From Deltaproteobacteria bacterium (GTDB taxonomy: Bacteria; Bdellovibrionota; UBA1018; UBA923), in NCBI GenBank assembly GCA_016194725.1, contig JACQAW010000443.1, positions 1-12,576 of the forward strand: a DNA stretch of 12,576 nt, in the 5' to 3' direction. The position numbers and the translations under genes were made by a program. Positions 1 to 6,209 of this stretch are shown piece after piece. The notes under the pieces were generated by a model. The model did no database searches. It had not been told where the DNA came from and saw nothing but the letters and a program-made list of their open reading frames with translations. How positions within the stretch are numbered: position 1 is the stretch's first letter; each line of letters opens with the position of its first letter.

Positions 1-1085
1 AGTGCGGTAGCGATGTTGTTCGAGTCAGAGCGAATATCGTCACTCAAACGGAGCGTTTCAGCCGCCCCCTCGATCTTGTCTGGCGCCTTGAAAAAATCGA
101 CCCCGGTGTTTCCATTGAGCGCAAAACCTTGTTTGTGAATCTCGTTCACCTTATGCGAAAAGGTGTAGGCCAGGTCGTCTATGCGCTGACGGGCCTTGCC
201 TATGACGGCATCACGGGCTTCAATCAAGCCGCCCAACCGGCCGTTGCTGAGCTTGTCGGTGATTTTGGGAGTAATTACGTTTTCAATATACACCTGAAGC
301 GCCGCTTCCGGCGTACCGGCTTCGGCGTTTGATTTTTCCGACTGCACATAAAGCTTGTTGAATAGCGTACCCGAAACCAGCGGTCCGGTGCCGCCCAAAT
401 TTATCGTAAGCTCGCCACGCTCGTTATTGGCCACACGAACGTCGACGATCGTGGAAAGTTTTTTTATCGCGTTTTCGCGGGCGTCTCTGAGGTCGCCGGA
501 CTCGCCTGCATTGAGCTCGTGGCGCTTTAGGTCTTCGTTTATATGAGCAATGCGCTGGCAAAGCTCGTTGACCTGGCGCACGTTGGAATCGATTCGGACA
601 TCAATGTTTTTTTGGATATCCTGAATGCTTCGCGAGACGCGGTGAAAATCGCCAATGAGCTGGTCGGCGGACTCGCGCACGGTTGCACGCATGGATTCGC
701 TTTCGGGCTCGTTCCCAAGCTTTCGGAATTCGTTGAAAAAGTTGGCCATGAGCTTGTTCACGCCACTGTCGTTAATTTCATTGAATACATTTTCGGCCTG
801 GCCCATGGCCATGTCTTTTTCCTCATACGCGCCCAGCATCGTCATTTCGTGCGCGATTTGCTGCGTGAGGTATTCGTCGTTGATTCGATGAATTTGTGTC
901 GCATGCACGCCGGTGCCCACGTTCACGGCTCCAAAAGTCTGCGGCGGGGCGGCCTCTTGTTCGACGCGCTGACGCGAATACCCTTCGGTATTCACGTTCG
1001 CGATATTATGGCCCGTCGTCGCCAGCGAAGAGCGATTCGCGAAGAGTCCCGACTTGCCGGTGTTCATTACATTAGCTATACCCAT
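1..1085 (-). CDS. flgK: Flagellar hook-associated protein 1, FlgK (C-terminus cut off by window edge)
   Basis: FlgK forms the first junction ring between hook and filament and is exported by the flagellar type III system. Reading the minus strand from the ATG at 1083-1085 gives 361 codons with no stop before the window edge. The N-terminus carries GLFANRSSLATTGHNIANVN, the D0 motif of rod/hook/HAP proteins, followed by TEGYSRQRV. Further on are LGGLIEARDAV and DDLAYTFSHKVNEIHKQGF, both typical of the FlgK core, then LNGNTGVDFF. The final visible residues, SDDIRSDSNNIATAL, match the family just before its C-terminal coiled coil, so roughly the last 100 residues lie outside. The start is five bases after the flgN stop; no strong ribosome binding site is visible, so translational coupling to flgN is likely. 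An overlapping ATG at 1088-1090 is in the wrong frame. Confidence 0.95.
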   Translation of the reverse strand, partial: MGIANVMNTGKSGLFANRSSLATTGHNIANVNTEGYSRQRVEQEAAPPQTFGAVNVGTGVHATQIHRINDEYLTQQIAHEMTMLGAYEEKDMAMGQAENVFNEINDSGVNKLMANFFNEFRKLGNEPESESMRATVRESADQLIGDFHRVSRSIQDIQKNIDVRIDSNVRQVNELCQRIAHINEDLKRHELNAGESGDLRDARENAIKKLSTIVDVRVANNERGELTINLGGTGPLVSGTLFNKLYVQSEKSNAEAGTPEAALQVYIENVITPKITDKLSNGRLGGLIEARDAVIGKARQRIDDLAYTFSHKVNEIHKQGFALNGNTGVDFFKAPDKIEGAAETLRLSDDIRSDSNNIATA

Positions 1086-1090
1086 CGCAT

Positions 1091-1645
1091 CTAGGCTTCT
1101 GTTGAAAGAAGCCTGCCTCCTTGCTCCGCGATCGGCTGCCGAACGCCGCTGTTCGAATAGTTCTCTTTTTTGGCAGTGTGGTTCAAACCCAACGCATTTC
1201 GCTTCATCTCTTCGATGCGCGCCAGTGAACTTTGGGCGAAAGCCATGTTTTTGGTATTGAGCTCCTTGGCCTGGCCGACGAGCAAATTGAGCGCGGTACG
1301 CAATACGCGCAGCTTTTCGCCTTCGGCGGCGGGCAGCTGCTCCGCGATCTTTACCAGAGAAACTTCGGTCGCGTCCAAGCCAAGCGCTGCTGCGAGGTTG
1401 AGAGCGCACTTGATTCGGAGCTGCTCGAAGCTCCAAACCTCAGAAAGGATGGCTTCTTTTGCGCGCGCGGTTTCACCTACGCCAGCGAGATTGATGACGG
1501 CCATATGACCGTACTCTTCGCGCAGGATCCCGATCAGATTGCGATGCAACGCAACCAGTTTCTCGAGGCTATAATATAGCTCCGCTGAGCCCGCTCTAGC
1601 ATCCACTTGCCGCACATCCTCCATGACGATTGGCGTGACGATCAA
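1091..1645 (-). CDS. flgN: FlgN-like flagellar export chaperone
   Basis: A 184-residue, mostly helical, leucine-rich protein. The FlgN family consists of cytosolic chaperones that keep FlgK and FlgL soluble and deliver them to the export gate. It shows the usual heptad-like pattern: LEKLVALHRNLIGILREEY near the N-terminus, then a helix with E-E-x-x-R-like spacing, and a C-terminal helix around LNTKNMAFAQSSLARIEEM. No signal peptide or membrane segment is seen. Position supports the call: it lies between flgM and flgK, only five bases from its presumed client. The start is uncertain. The longest version begins with TTG at 1643-1645, preceded by GAAGTGAG; an in-frame ATG at 1622-1624 would remove seven residues but has no visible ribosome binding site. 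Sequence similarity in this family is weak, so the name rests on pattern plus context. Confidence 0.8.
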   Translation of the reverse strand: MIVTPIVMEDVRQVDARAGSAELYYSLEKLVALHRNLIGILREEYGHMAVINLAGVGETARAKEAILSEVWSFEQLRIKCALNLAAALGLDATEVSLVKIAEQLPAAEGEKLRVLRTALNLLVGQAKELNTKNMAFAQSSLARIEEMKRNALGLNHTAKKENYSNSGVRQPIAEQGGRLLSTEA

Positions 1646-1646
1646 C

Positions 1647-1664
1647 TCACTTCAAATGAACTGA
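1647..1664. repeat. Imperfect 8-2-8 palindrome between flgM and flgN
   Basis: TCACTTCA (1647-1654) and TGAACTGA (1657-1664) pair at 7 of 8 positions around a two-base centre. The repeat fills nearly all of the 22 bases between the flgM stop and the TTG proposed for flgN. In RNA it could form a weak, AT-rich hairpin just ahead of the flgN start. No T-tract follows, so it is not an intrinsic terminator. Confidence 0.4.
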
Positions 1665-1667
1665 CAA

Positions 1668-1991
1668 TTAAAACATGTTGGCCAGATGTTCATCCACCAT
1701 CCGGTCGGCCACCTTGTCAGTATCGACTTTATAAGAACCATTTTGAATTGCGGCTTTGAATCTGGCGACCTTCGCCTCATCAATTTCCGGCCCGAAGTTC
1801 GCGGCTTCCATGGCCCTGGCAATGTCTTTTGCCCGACCCGAGATGGCAACCTTCTCGGCGCCCTCGGAAGATCCCGCGTCCTCACTTTTGCCCGAACGTC
1901 TTCTGTCCTTGCCCCCACTGACGGCACCTGCACTTCCTGTGTCGCGTGCCCTGTCTGTTGTGCTTGGTCCTTGTCCAGAAATCCTATTCAT
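1668..1991 (-). CDS. flgM: Anti-sigma-28 factor FlgM
   Basis: FlgM binds and inhibits the flagellar sigma factor FliA (sigma-28) until hook completion, when FlgM is secreted through the finished hook-basal body. The product has 107 residues; enteric FlgM has 97. The N-terminal half is Gly/Ser/Arg-rich and probably disordered. The conserved part begins at KVAISGRAKDIARAM and continues to the sigma-binding region with VARFKAAIQNGSYKVDTDKV, the NGxYxVDxxxVA signature of the family. It ends at LANMF. The start ATG at 1989-1991 has a perfect GGAGGT three bases upstream, a short but strong ribosome binding site. The 49-base gap from flgJ is the largest in the operon. Its position among middle genes suggests co-expression with the hook-basal body, so FlgM would be made before secretion competence. 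Confidence 0.93.
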   Translation of the reverse strand: MNRISGQGPSTTDRARDTGSAGAVSGGKDRRRSGKSEDAGSSEGAEKVAISGRAKDIARAMEAANFGPEIDEAKVARFKAAIQNGSYKVDTDKVADRMVDEHLANMF

Positions 1992-1994
1992 ACG

Positions 1995-2000
1995 ACCTCC
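1995..2000 (-). promoter_or_regulatory. Strong ribosome binding site of flgM
   Basis: GGAGGT on the minus strand, three bases before the flgM ATG. It is a perfect anti-16S match, though the spacing is shorter than usual. It suggests that flgM is translated independently of flgJ across the 49-base gap rather than by coupling. Confidence 0.7.
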
Positions 2001-2040
2001 ATGTCGCTACATAACATACTGCCAACTGCCTGATAAAAGT

Positions 2041-2655
2041 TTACCGTTTACCGCGCATCTGCGCAAGGACGAGGTCGGCAATTCCTAGCGTACCACCCTC
2101 CGTCAACATGCGCGCATGCTCCTGGTCCAACATCTGCCGAAAAATACGCTCGCCCTGGCTGAGCGGTACTACCTCGTTTTCAGGAACAGACTTTCGCATC
2201 TCGGTAATCATCAAATCGACCATCATCTGTTCCATACCGCGAGCCGCCGAGAGCTCTTCCGGCGTGGGCGGCTTGTCATCATCCTTAACCAGTGCTCCGA
2301 CTGCCGCACCATACTTCGACTTTACTTTGAGCTGCGCCGGTGTCATTTCGCGACCGGCAGGTTTTGCCTGAAGTTTGGCATAGCCATTTTTACGTGAATC
2401 CGGCTGGCCGTCCAACTGCCCGGCCGTTGCAATAGCGCATACGATCATCAAAACTACCGCTACGAACAAAGGAGCCGGAGAGAGCCTACCATGGCTCCCC
2501 CCGGCGGTCCGAGTAAACACGCTGCCAGCATCCATGCTGGATCTATGCTGATTTTCAGAGCAAAGGAATTGACCCACCATCCTAGCAGGCACGAGCCTAT
2601 GTCTGTTTCCTGTGTCAGCATCAGTCTTCCATGACCTACGCGTGTCTCGAACCAA
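2041..2655 (-). CDS. flgJ: FlgJ-like rod-binding protein, single domain, with N-terminal hydrophobic segment
   Basis: FlgJ proteins cap the growing rod in the periplasm. The C-terminal part (about residues 137-200 of 204) carries the rod-binding domain: ARGMEQMMVDLMITEMRKS, then GERIFRQMLDQEHARML and GGTLGIADLVLAQM. No muramidase domain follows, unlike enteric FlgJ (about 313 residues), so peptidoglycan cutting must come from another enzyme. The N-terminus is odd. The longest frame starts at TTG 2653-2655, ten bases after a GGAGG inside the flgI end, and gives 60 polar residues before a hydrophobic stretch, APLFVAVVLMIVCAIATAG, resembling a Sec signal or anchor. In-frame ATGs at 2578-2580, 2533-2535 and 2344-2346 would give 179, 164 and 101 residues. 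Codons before about 2540 include several AGG and AGA, rare in the neighbours. The domain call is firm; the start is not. Confidence 0.82.
   Translation of the reverse strand: MVRDTRRSWKTDADTGNRHRLVPARMVGQFLCSENQHRSSMDAGSVFTRTAGGSHGRLSPAPLFVAVVLMIVCAIATAGQLDGQPDSRKNGYAKLQAKPAGREMTPAQLKVKSKYGAAVGALVKDDDKPPTPEELSAARGMEQMMVDLMITEMRKSVPENEVVPLSQGERIFRQMLDQEHARMLTEGGTLGIADLVLAQMRGKR
2525..2540. repeat. 7-2-7 inverted repeat over an internal flgJ ATG
   Basis: CCAGCAT (2525-2531) and ATGCTGG (2534-2540) are exact reverse complements around a two-base centre. In RNA a CCAGCA/TGCTGG stem with a four-base loop is possible. The in-frame ATG at 2533-2535, one of the candidate flgJ starts, lies inside it. 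Confidence 0.45.
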
Positions 2656-2657
2656 CT

Positions 2658-3686
2658 TTATAAAACCTCCAAGTCAGCCTGCAGCGCCCCTGAGGCCCGC
2701 AGTGCCTGAAATATTGCCGTGAGATCTTTCGGCGTCACGCCCAATGTGTTGAGCGCCTTGACGACATCCTTGATGTTGGAGCCGCCGATGATTCCCACTT
2801 TTTCCTTGGGCCCCTTGGGCCCGCTGACTTCAATCGCCAGATCGCCGTGCGAAATGGCGACGTTGTCAATTCTGACGTTTTCGCCGATCACGATCGTGCC
2901 CGTGCGCTCGTTCAGCACCACTCTGGCCTTGCTGTCGGGATTGAGCTGCAGATTCTCGATTGTCGCAATCAGCTCGACGCCATTGCCCTCATAATTGAAC
3001 GGAACAATGAGGTCCACCGTGCCTGAGTCGCGCGCCATGGCGTATTTGCCGGCGAGCTCGGTGTTGATCATCCGCGCAAGGCGCGCTGCCGTGGTGAAGT
3101 CAGGATCATTTAGCGACAGAACGAAGGTTTTTTTCTGGGTAAAATTACCGTCGACTTCTTTTTCGATGAGGCCGCCGTTTGGCACGCGAGCAGTAGTCGG
3201 AAAGCTTGCTCCGCCGCCGCCACCGGCGCTTCCACCAGTCAGCTGCCCCAGCGATACCGGCCCTTGAGCCACGGCGTAAACATTCTGGTCGCCCGCGCGC
3301 AGTGGCGTAACCAGCAGGGTTCCTCCCTCGAGGCTTCCGGCGTCGCCAATGCTTGAGACGGTTACATCCATTCGAGTTCCCGCGCGCGCAAAAGGCGGCA
3401 ACTTCGCCGTCACTATAACTGCCGCGACGTTTTTTGATTTGAAGTCGGTCGCGCCGCTCTGAATGCCCATTTTTTCGAACAGGCGAACCATCGACTTGGA
3501 GGTAATGTCGGTGCCGGAATCGCCGGTTCCCTTTACTCCGACAACCAGGCCGTATCCGATCAGCAGATTTTCACGTACGCCCTTGATGCTTGCAATGTCC
3601 TTTACACGGGCTGCCTGCAGCTGGCTCGGAGTCAGCATCACCAACGCAAGTAATCCGGCCCGCACTGTAATTCGTGTTCGCTTCAT
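2658..3686 (-). CDS. flgI: Flagellar P-ring protein FlgI
   Basis: FlgI assembles into the P-ring, the periplasmic bushing around the rod in the peptidoglycan layer. The product has 342 residues; E. coli FlgI has 365. It begins with a Sec signal peptide (MKRTRITVRAGLLALVML, likely cleaved after LQA at about residue 25). Family motifs follow: ARVKDIASIKGVRENLLIGYG, GLVVGVKGTGDSG, ARVVLNERTGTIVIGENVRI near residue 255, and the conserved end LNTLGVTPKDL with ALRASGALQADLEVL. The start ATG overlaps the flgH stop in an ATGA, with GGAG eight bases upstream inside flgH, so the two ring genes are translationally coupled. No frameshift or missing region was seen. Export needs Sec, and folding probably needs the FlgA encoded two genes upstream. 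Confidence 0.97.
   Translation of the reverse strand: MKRTRITVRAGLLALVMLTPSQLQAARVKDIASIKGVRENLLIGYGLVVGVKGTGDSGTDITSKSMVRLFEKMGIQSGATDFKSKNVAAVIVTAKLPPFARAGTRMDVTVSSIGDAGSLEGGTLLVTPLRAGDQNVYAVAQGPVSLGQLTGGSAGGGGGASFPTTARVPNGGLIEKEVDGNFTQKKTFVLSLNDPDFTTAARLARMINTELAGKYAMARDSGTVDLIVPFNYEGNGVELIATIENLQLNPDSKARVVLNERTGTIVIGENVRIDNVAISHGDLAIEVSGPKGPKEKVGIIGGSNIKDVVKALNTLGVTPKDLTAIFQALRASGALQADLEVL
2666..2670 (-). promoter_or_regulatory. Ribosome binding site inside the flgI end, favouring the TTG start of flgJ
   Basis: GGAGG on the minus strand lies within the last codons of flgI (GAG GTT TTA TAA). It is ten bases ahead of the TTG at 2653-2655. It is the only strong ribosome binding site seen near any of the candidate flgJ starts, and is the main argument for the long form. 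It could also be a chance effect of the conserved Leu-Glu-Val-Leu end of FlgI. Confidence 0.5.
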
Positions 3687-4435
3687 TTATAGAGCTCCAC
3701 GTGTTGATCGAAAAACTTCGACGACTTCACGACGTCCGTTTCCGAGATATCCGCGCCCTTTACGATCGCGACGACTTCGATGTTTCGGACCTGCCGCTTG
3801 AATGGCACCCGCTTGATTCCACGCAAGCGCACGTTGCCGTTGGGGTAGCGCTCGAGCACTTCTGCGGTCAATAAGTCACTTGCAGCAGCGTCACCAGCAT
3901 CGGCGGCCGGTGGCGCCGTGGCGGCGCCCGCGATTGAGCGATCTGCTGGAGCATCTTTAGTAAGCCCTGGAACCCGGATGTCCTGGTCGCGGTATTCAGG
4001 TGGCAGGATGCGCTTCACACTGTCGACCATGTCCTTGCGCAACCCGTCTTCGATCATGACCGTTACCAGATCGCCTGCGGCTTTGAGTTTGTTGCGCGCA
4101 AAAAGATAATTGCTTTGGCCGTCCTCGGCCCAAAGGCTGTTTTCGTTTTTGCTGTTATCAGCCATGAATTCCGCGGCGGTAACCCGCATGCGCTTGGCCC
4201 GCGTACCGCTCAAATCGACTGGGGTGCCCGCGATGGCTGCCGCACGCGTGTCAGATGCATTGGCAGGTGGTGGGGGAACAAATCGATTGGCTGGGTCTTT
4301 GTAATAATCCATATCGGCGGCCTGGACGGGGTGATGATCGTCTTCGTCAATTTCGTGCCGGAGCGTCTGCATCCAGCCGCATCCGGAAACCACGAGCGAA
4401 ACAACCGCAACTAGGAAGAACTGCTGAAATTTCAT
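3683..4435 (-). CDS. flgH: Flagellar L-ring lipoprotein FlgH
   Basis: FlgH forms the L-ring in the outer membrane around the distal rod. From the ATG at 4433-4435 the product has 250 residues; a GTG at 4442-4444 would add three but ignores the TAATG overlap with the flgA stop and the well-spaced GAGGTG upstream. A lipoprotein signal is clear: MKFQQFFLVAVVSLVVSGC, with the lipobox V-S-G-C and acylated Cys at residue 19. The core carries SLWAEDGQSNYLFARNKLKA, then GDLVTVMIEDGL, and later YPNGNVRLRGIKRV with the conserved FlgH C-terminal beta pattern to HVELYK. Between these is an Ala/Pro/Asp-rich stretch (about residues 152-185, including ATAPPAADAGDAAASD) where other FlgH proteins are usually structured or shorter. 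The stop overlaps the flgI start by four bases. Confidence 0.95.
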   Translation of the reverse strand: MKFQQFFLVAVVSLVVSGCGWMQTLRHEIDEDDHHPVQAADMDYYKDPANRFVPPPPANASDTRAAAIAGTPVDLSGTRAKRMRVTAAEFMADNSKNENSLWAEDGQSNYLFARNKLKAAGDLVTVMIEDGLRKDMVDSVKRILPPEYRDQDIRVPGLTKDAPADRSIAGAATAPPAADAGDAAASDLLTAEVLERYPNGNVRLRGIKRVPFKRQVRNIEVVAIVKGADISETDVVKSSKFFDQHVELYK

Positions 4436-5427
4436 TATAACCACACCTCAACAAGCCGGCCTTCGATCAAACGCCCCCGGAACGTGCGGTTGTAACGCGA
4501 TAGCTGTACCGTGACCATGTCGCCAATCGCGGCCGTTCCCTGAATAACTCCCTTGGTTGAGATCCTCAGATTATCCGACCTTAATATCAGCGTTACCGTA
4601 TCGCCGAGGTGCACCGACGGAATGCGCTCCACAACTGCGGCCGTTAGCGCGCTCCCAGATTGAATCGTAAGCTTTGCCCGCGTAGCCTCGGGAAACTGGC
4701 CTTTTCTGAACAGGGTCTGGCCCGTGGACTGCGCCGCGAGCACATTGATTTTACGAATCTCGAAATCCTTCGCGTCTAGCAGGTCATTTGGGTGAACTTG
4801 TTTGCGGGCAACGTAGACCTCGCCTTCGAGCTTCAACGTAACTTGAGCCCAACCCAGCGCCTGGCTTCCTTCTGAGGTCGAAACCACCCGCACGGCAGCA
4901 TGCTCCAAGAGAGGTTCGGGTAAGATGACATCCCAGGCGCTTTCGTCGTCCAGGCTCACATAAATCGGCGACTGTAACTTGAGCGAGGTCACGCCCGCCC
5001 CGGCGCCCTCTTCGCCAAATTTTGCTGCCGCGGTTGAGATCACCTTTGCCTGAATTTCGGCGACAGAAAGCTCGCGCCGAGTCTGAGTCACCGCAATTTC
5101 GTCGGCACCCTTGACGATCAGATTGAAACCGCCGAAATTCACTTTCGAGAGTTCGCGCTGCAGCTCTGCACGCGAAAAAATTCTGGTATTTTCACCCTTT
5201 AGTGACCAGCGACAACACATGCCCTTGTCGACGGAACAGCGGCTTTGAACCCAGCCGTCATCGACAAGATTACCGAGGCAAACGGCCTGTGACCAGACTT
5301 CGGTTTTGTCCCGGAGTTTTATTTCGCGGTCGATCTGGGGCAAGCTTGTCTGAGCCAGTGCGCTGGTTAAAGTGGCGATTGCCGCGACAAGCACTCCAAA
5401 GGCGATTAAAAGCTTTCCGCTAATCAT
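4435..5427 (-). CDS. flgA: Flagellar P-ring assembly chaperone FlgA
   Basis: FlgA is a periplasmic chaperone for P-ring (FlgI) polymerisation. From the ATG at 5425-5427 the product has 330 residues, against 219 in E. coli; long FlgA forms with an extra N-terminal part occur outside the enterics. A signal peptide is visible: MISGKLLIAFGVLVAAIATL, likely cleaved after SALA at residue 25. The C-terminal SAF/FlgA domain (about residues 200-330) includes VARKQVHPNDLLDAKDFEIR, then GQTLFRKGQFPEATRAKL and HLGDTVTLILRSDNLRIST, ending RGRLIEGRLVEVWL. Four cysteines cluster at residues 50, 64, 71 and 72. The start ATG overlaps the flgG stop (ATGA) with AGGA just upstream; an in-frame GTG at 5455-5457 lies well inside flgG and is less likely. 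It is encoded directly before both ring genes, which matches its role. Confidence 0.92.
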   Translation of the reverse strand: MISGKLLIAFGVLVAAIATLTSALAQTSLPQIDREIKLRDKTEVWSQAVCLGNLVDDGWVQSRCSVDKGMCCRWSLKGENTRIFSRAELQRELSKVNFGGFNLIVKGADEIAVTQTRRELSVAEIQAKVISTAAAKFGEEGAGAGVTSLKLQSPIYVSLDDESAWDVILPEPLLEHAAVRVVSTSEGSQALGWAQVTLKLEGEVYVARKQVHPNDLLDAKDFEIRKINVLAAQSTGQTLFRKGQFPEATRAKLTIQSGSALTAAVVERIPSVHLGDTVTLILRSDNLRISTKGVIQGTAAIGDMVTVQLSRYNRTFRGRLIEGRLVEVWL

Positions 5428-6209
5428 CTCTGTCCTATATTGTTCGTGGTGGACCACATCTGGTCGCCTACCGTCATGATTCTCGCGTTCGACTCGTACG
5501 TGCGCTGGGTCGTAATCATATCCATCACCGATTCCGTAGGCTTGACGTTGGATGCTTCAAGCGCGCCCTGTAAAATGGAGCCGATGCCAGCTTCGCCCGG
5601 CGTACCTTGCGTGGGCGGGCCCGCGGCCGTGGTGGGAATGGACAGATTTTCACCGACTTTTTTCATCGCGCCGGGATTCAGAAAGTTCACGAGCTGAATC
5701 TGGCCAATCGTGCTCTCGGTGTTCTGAGCCGAGATGACCTTCACTTCGCCGGTGCCGCTGATCGAGATGCTCGAGGTGCCAGGCGGAATCTGAATCGCGG
5801 GCACGAGCGGATAGCCGCCCGAGGTGATCATGCGGCCCGTGGAATCGAGCTTAAAGGAGCCGTCACGCGTATAGGCAATCTGGCCGCTGGGAATTTGCAC
5901 CGAAAAAAAGCCTTCGCCGTTGACCATCATATCGAGCAAGCCGCCGGTCATCTTCGTCGGTCCTTGCTCGTGAACGTAATACTGGGCGGCCACCCTGGTG
6001 CCCGAACCGACCTGAATCCCTACCGGCGTCTGATTCTGGCCGGGGGCTCCGCCCGGGTCTTTGATAGTCTGGTACATCAGATCCTGGAATTCGGTACGCC
6101 CGCGCTTGTAGGCCGTTGTGTTCATGTTGGCCATGTCGTGGGCTATCTGATCAAGCTTTGCCTCCTGCGCTTGCATGCCCGTCGCTGCTGTTGATAGTGC
6201 TCTCATCAT
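5424..6209 (-). CDS. flgG: Distal rod protein FlgG
   Basis: FlgG builds the distal rod inside the P- and L-rings and is exported by the flagellar type III system without a cleaved signal. The product has 261 residues, the family norm. The N-terminal D0 region reads MMRALSTAATGMQAQEAKLD followed by HDMANMNTTAYKRGRTEFQD; most FlgG proteins have Gly-Phe where this one has Ala-Tyr. The middle has NGEGFFSVQIPSGQIAYTRD and then GSFKLDSTGRMITSGGYPLV, the Flg_bbr beta motif. The C-terminus, GALEASNVKPTESVMDMITT followed by QRTYESNARIM, is the standard rod/hook coiled coil. The gene starts at the first of two tandem ATGs (6207-6209), overlapping the flgF stop by ATGA, with GAGG ten bases before it. 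Its stop overlaps flgA. Length and both termini separate it from FlgF and FlgE. Confidence 0.97.
   Translation of the reverse strand: MMRALSTAATGMQAQEAKLDQIAHDMANMNTTAYKRGRTEFQDLMYQTIKDPGGAPGQNQTPVGIQVGSGTRVAAQYYVHEQGPTKMTGGLLDMMVNGEGFFSVQIPSGQIAYTRDGSFKLDSTGRMITSGGYPLVPAIQIPPGTSSISISGTGEVKVISAQNTESTIGQIQLVNFLNPGAMKKVGENLSIPTTAAGPPTQGTPGEAGIGSILQGALEASNVKPTESVMDMITTQRTYESNARIMTVGDQMWSTTNNIGQR

Noticed and set aside
543..1094. A 183-codon plus-strand frame opposite flgK
   Set aside because: It is antisense to a clear FlgK coding sequence; its length follows from the codon bias of the opposite strand.
2005..2044. Sigma-54-like (TGGCAG-N-ATG) and sigma-28-like (TAAACTTT) half sites upstream of flgM on the minus strand
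   Set aside because: The sigma-54 candidate lacks GC at the required ten-base distance, and the sigma-28 candidate has no GCCGATAA-like -10 element at the right spacing.
2602..2616. ACACAGGAAACAGAC on the minus strand, identical to the lac-derived leader in common expression vectors
   Set aside because: The match is only 15 bases and the flanks are unrelated to lac or vector sequence; it lies in a continuous flagellar operon, so chance is the simplest reading.
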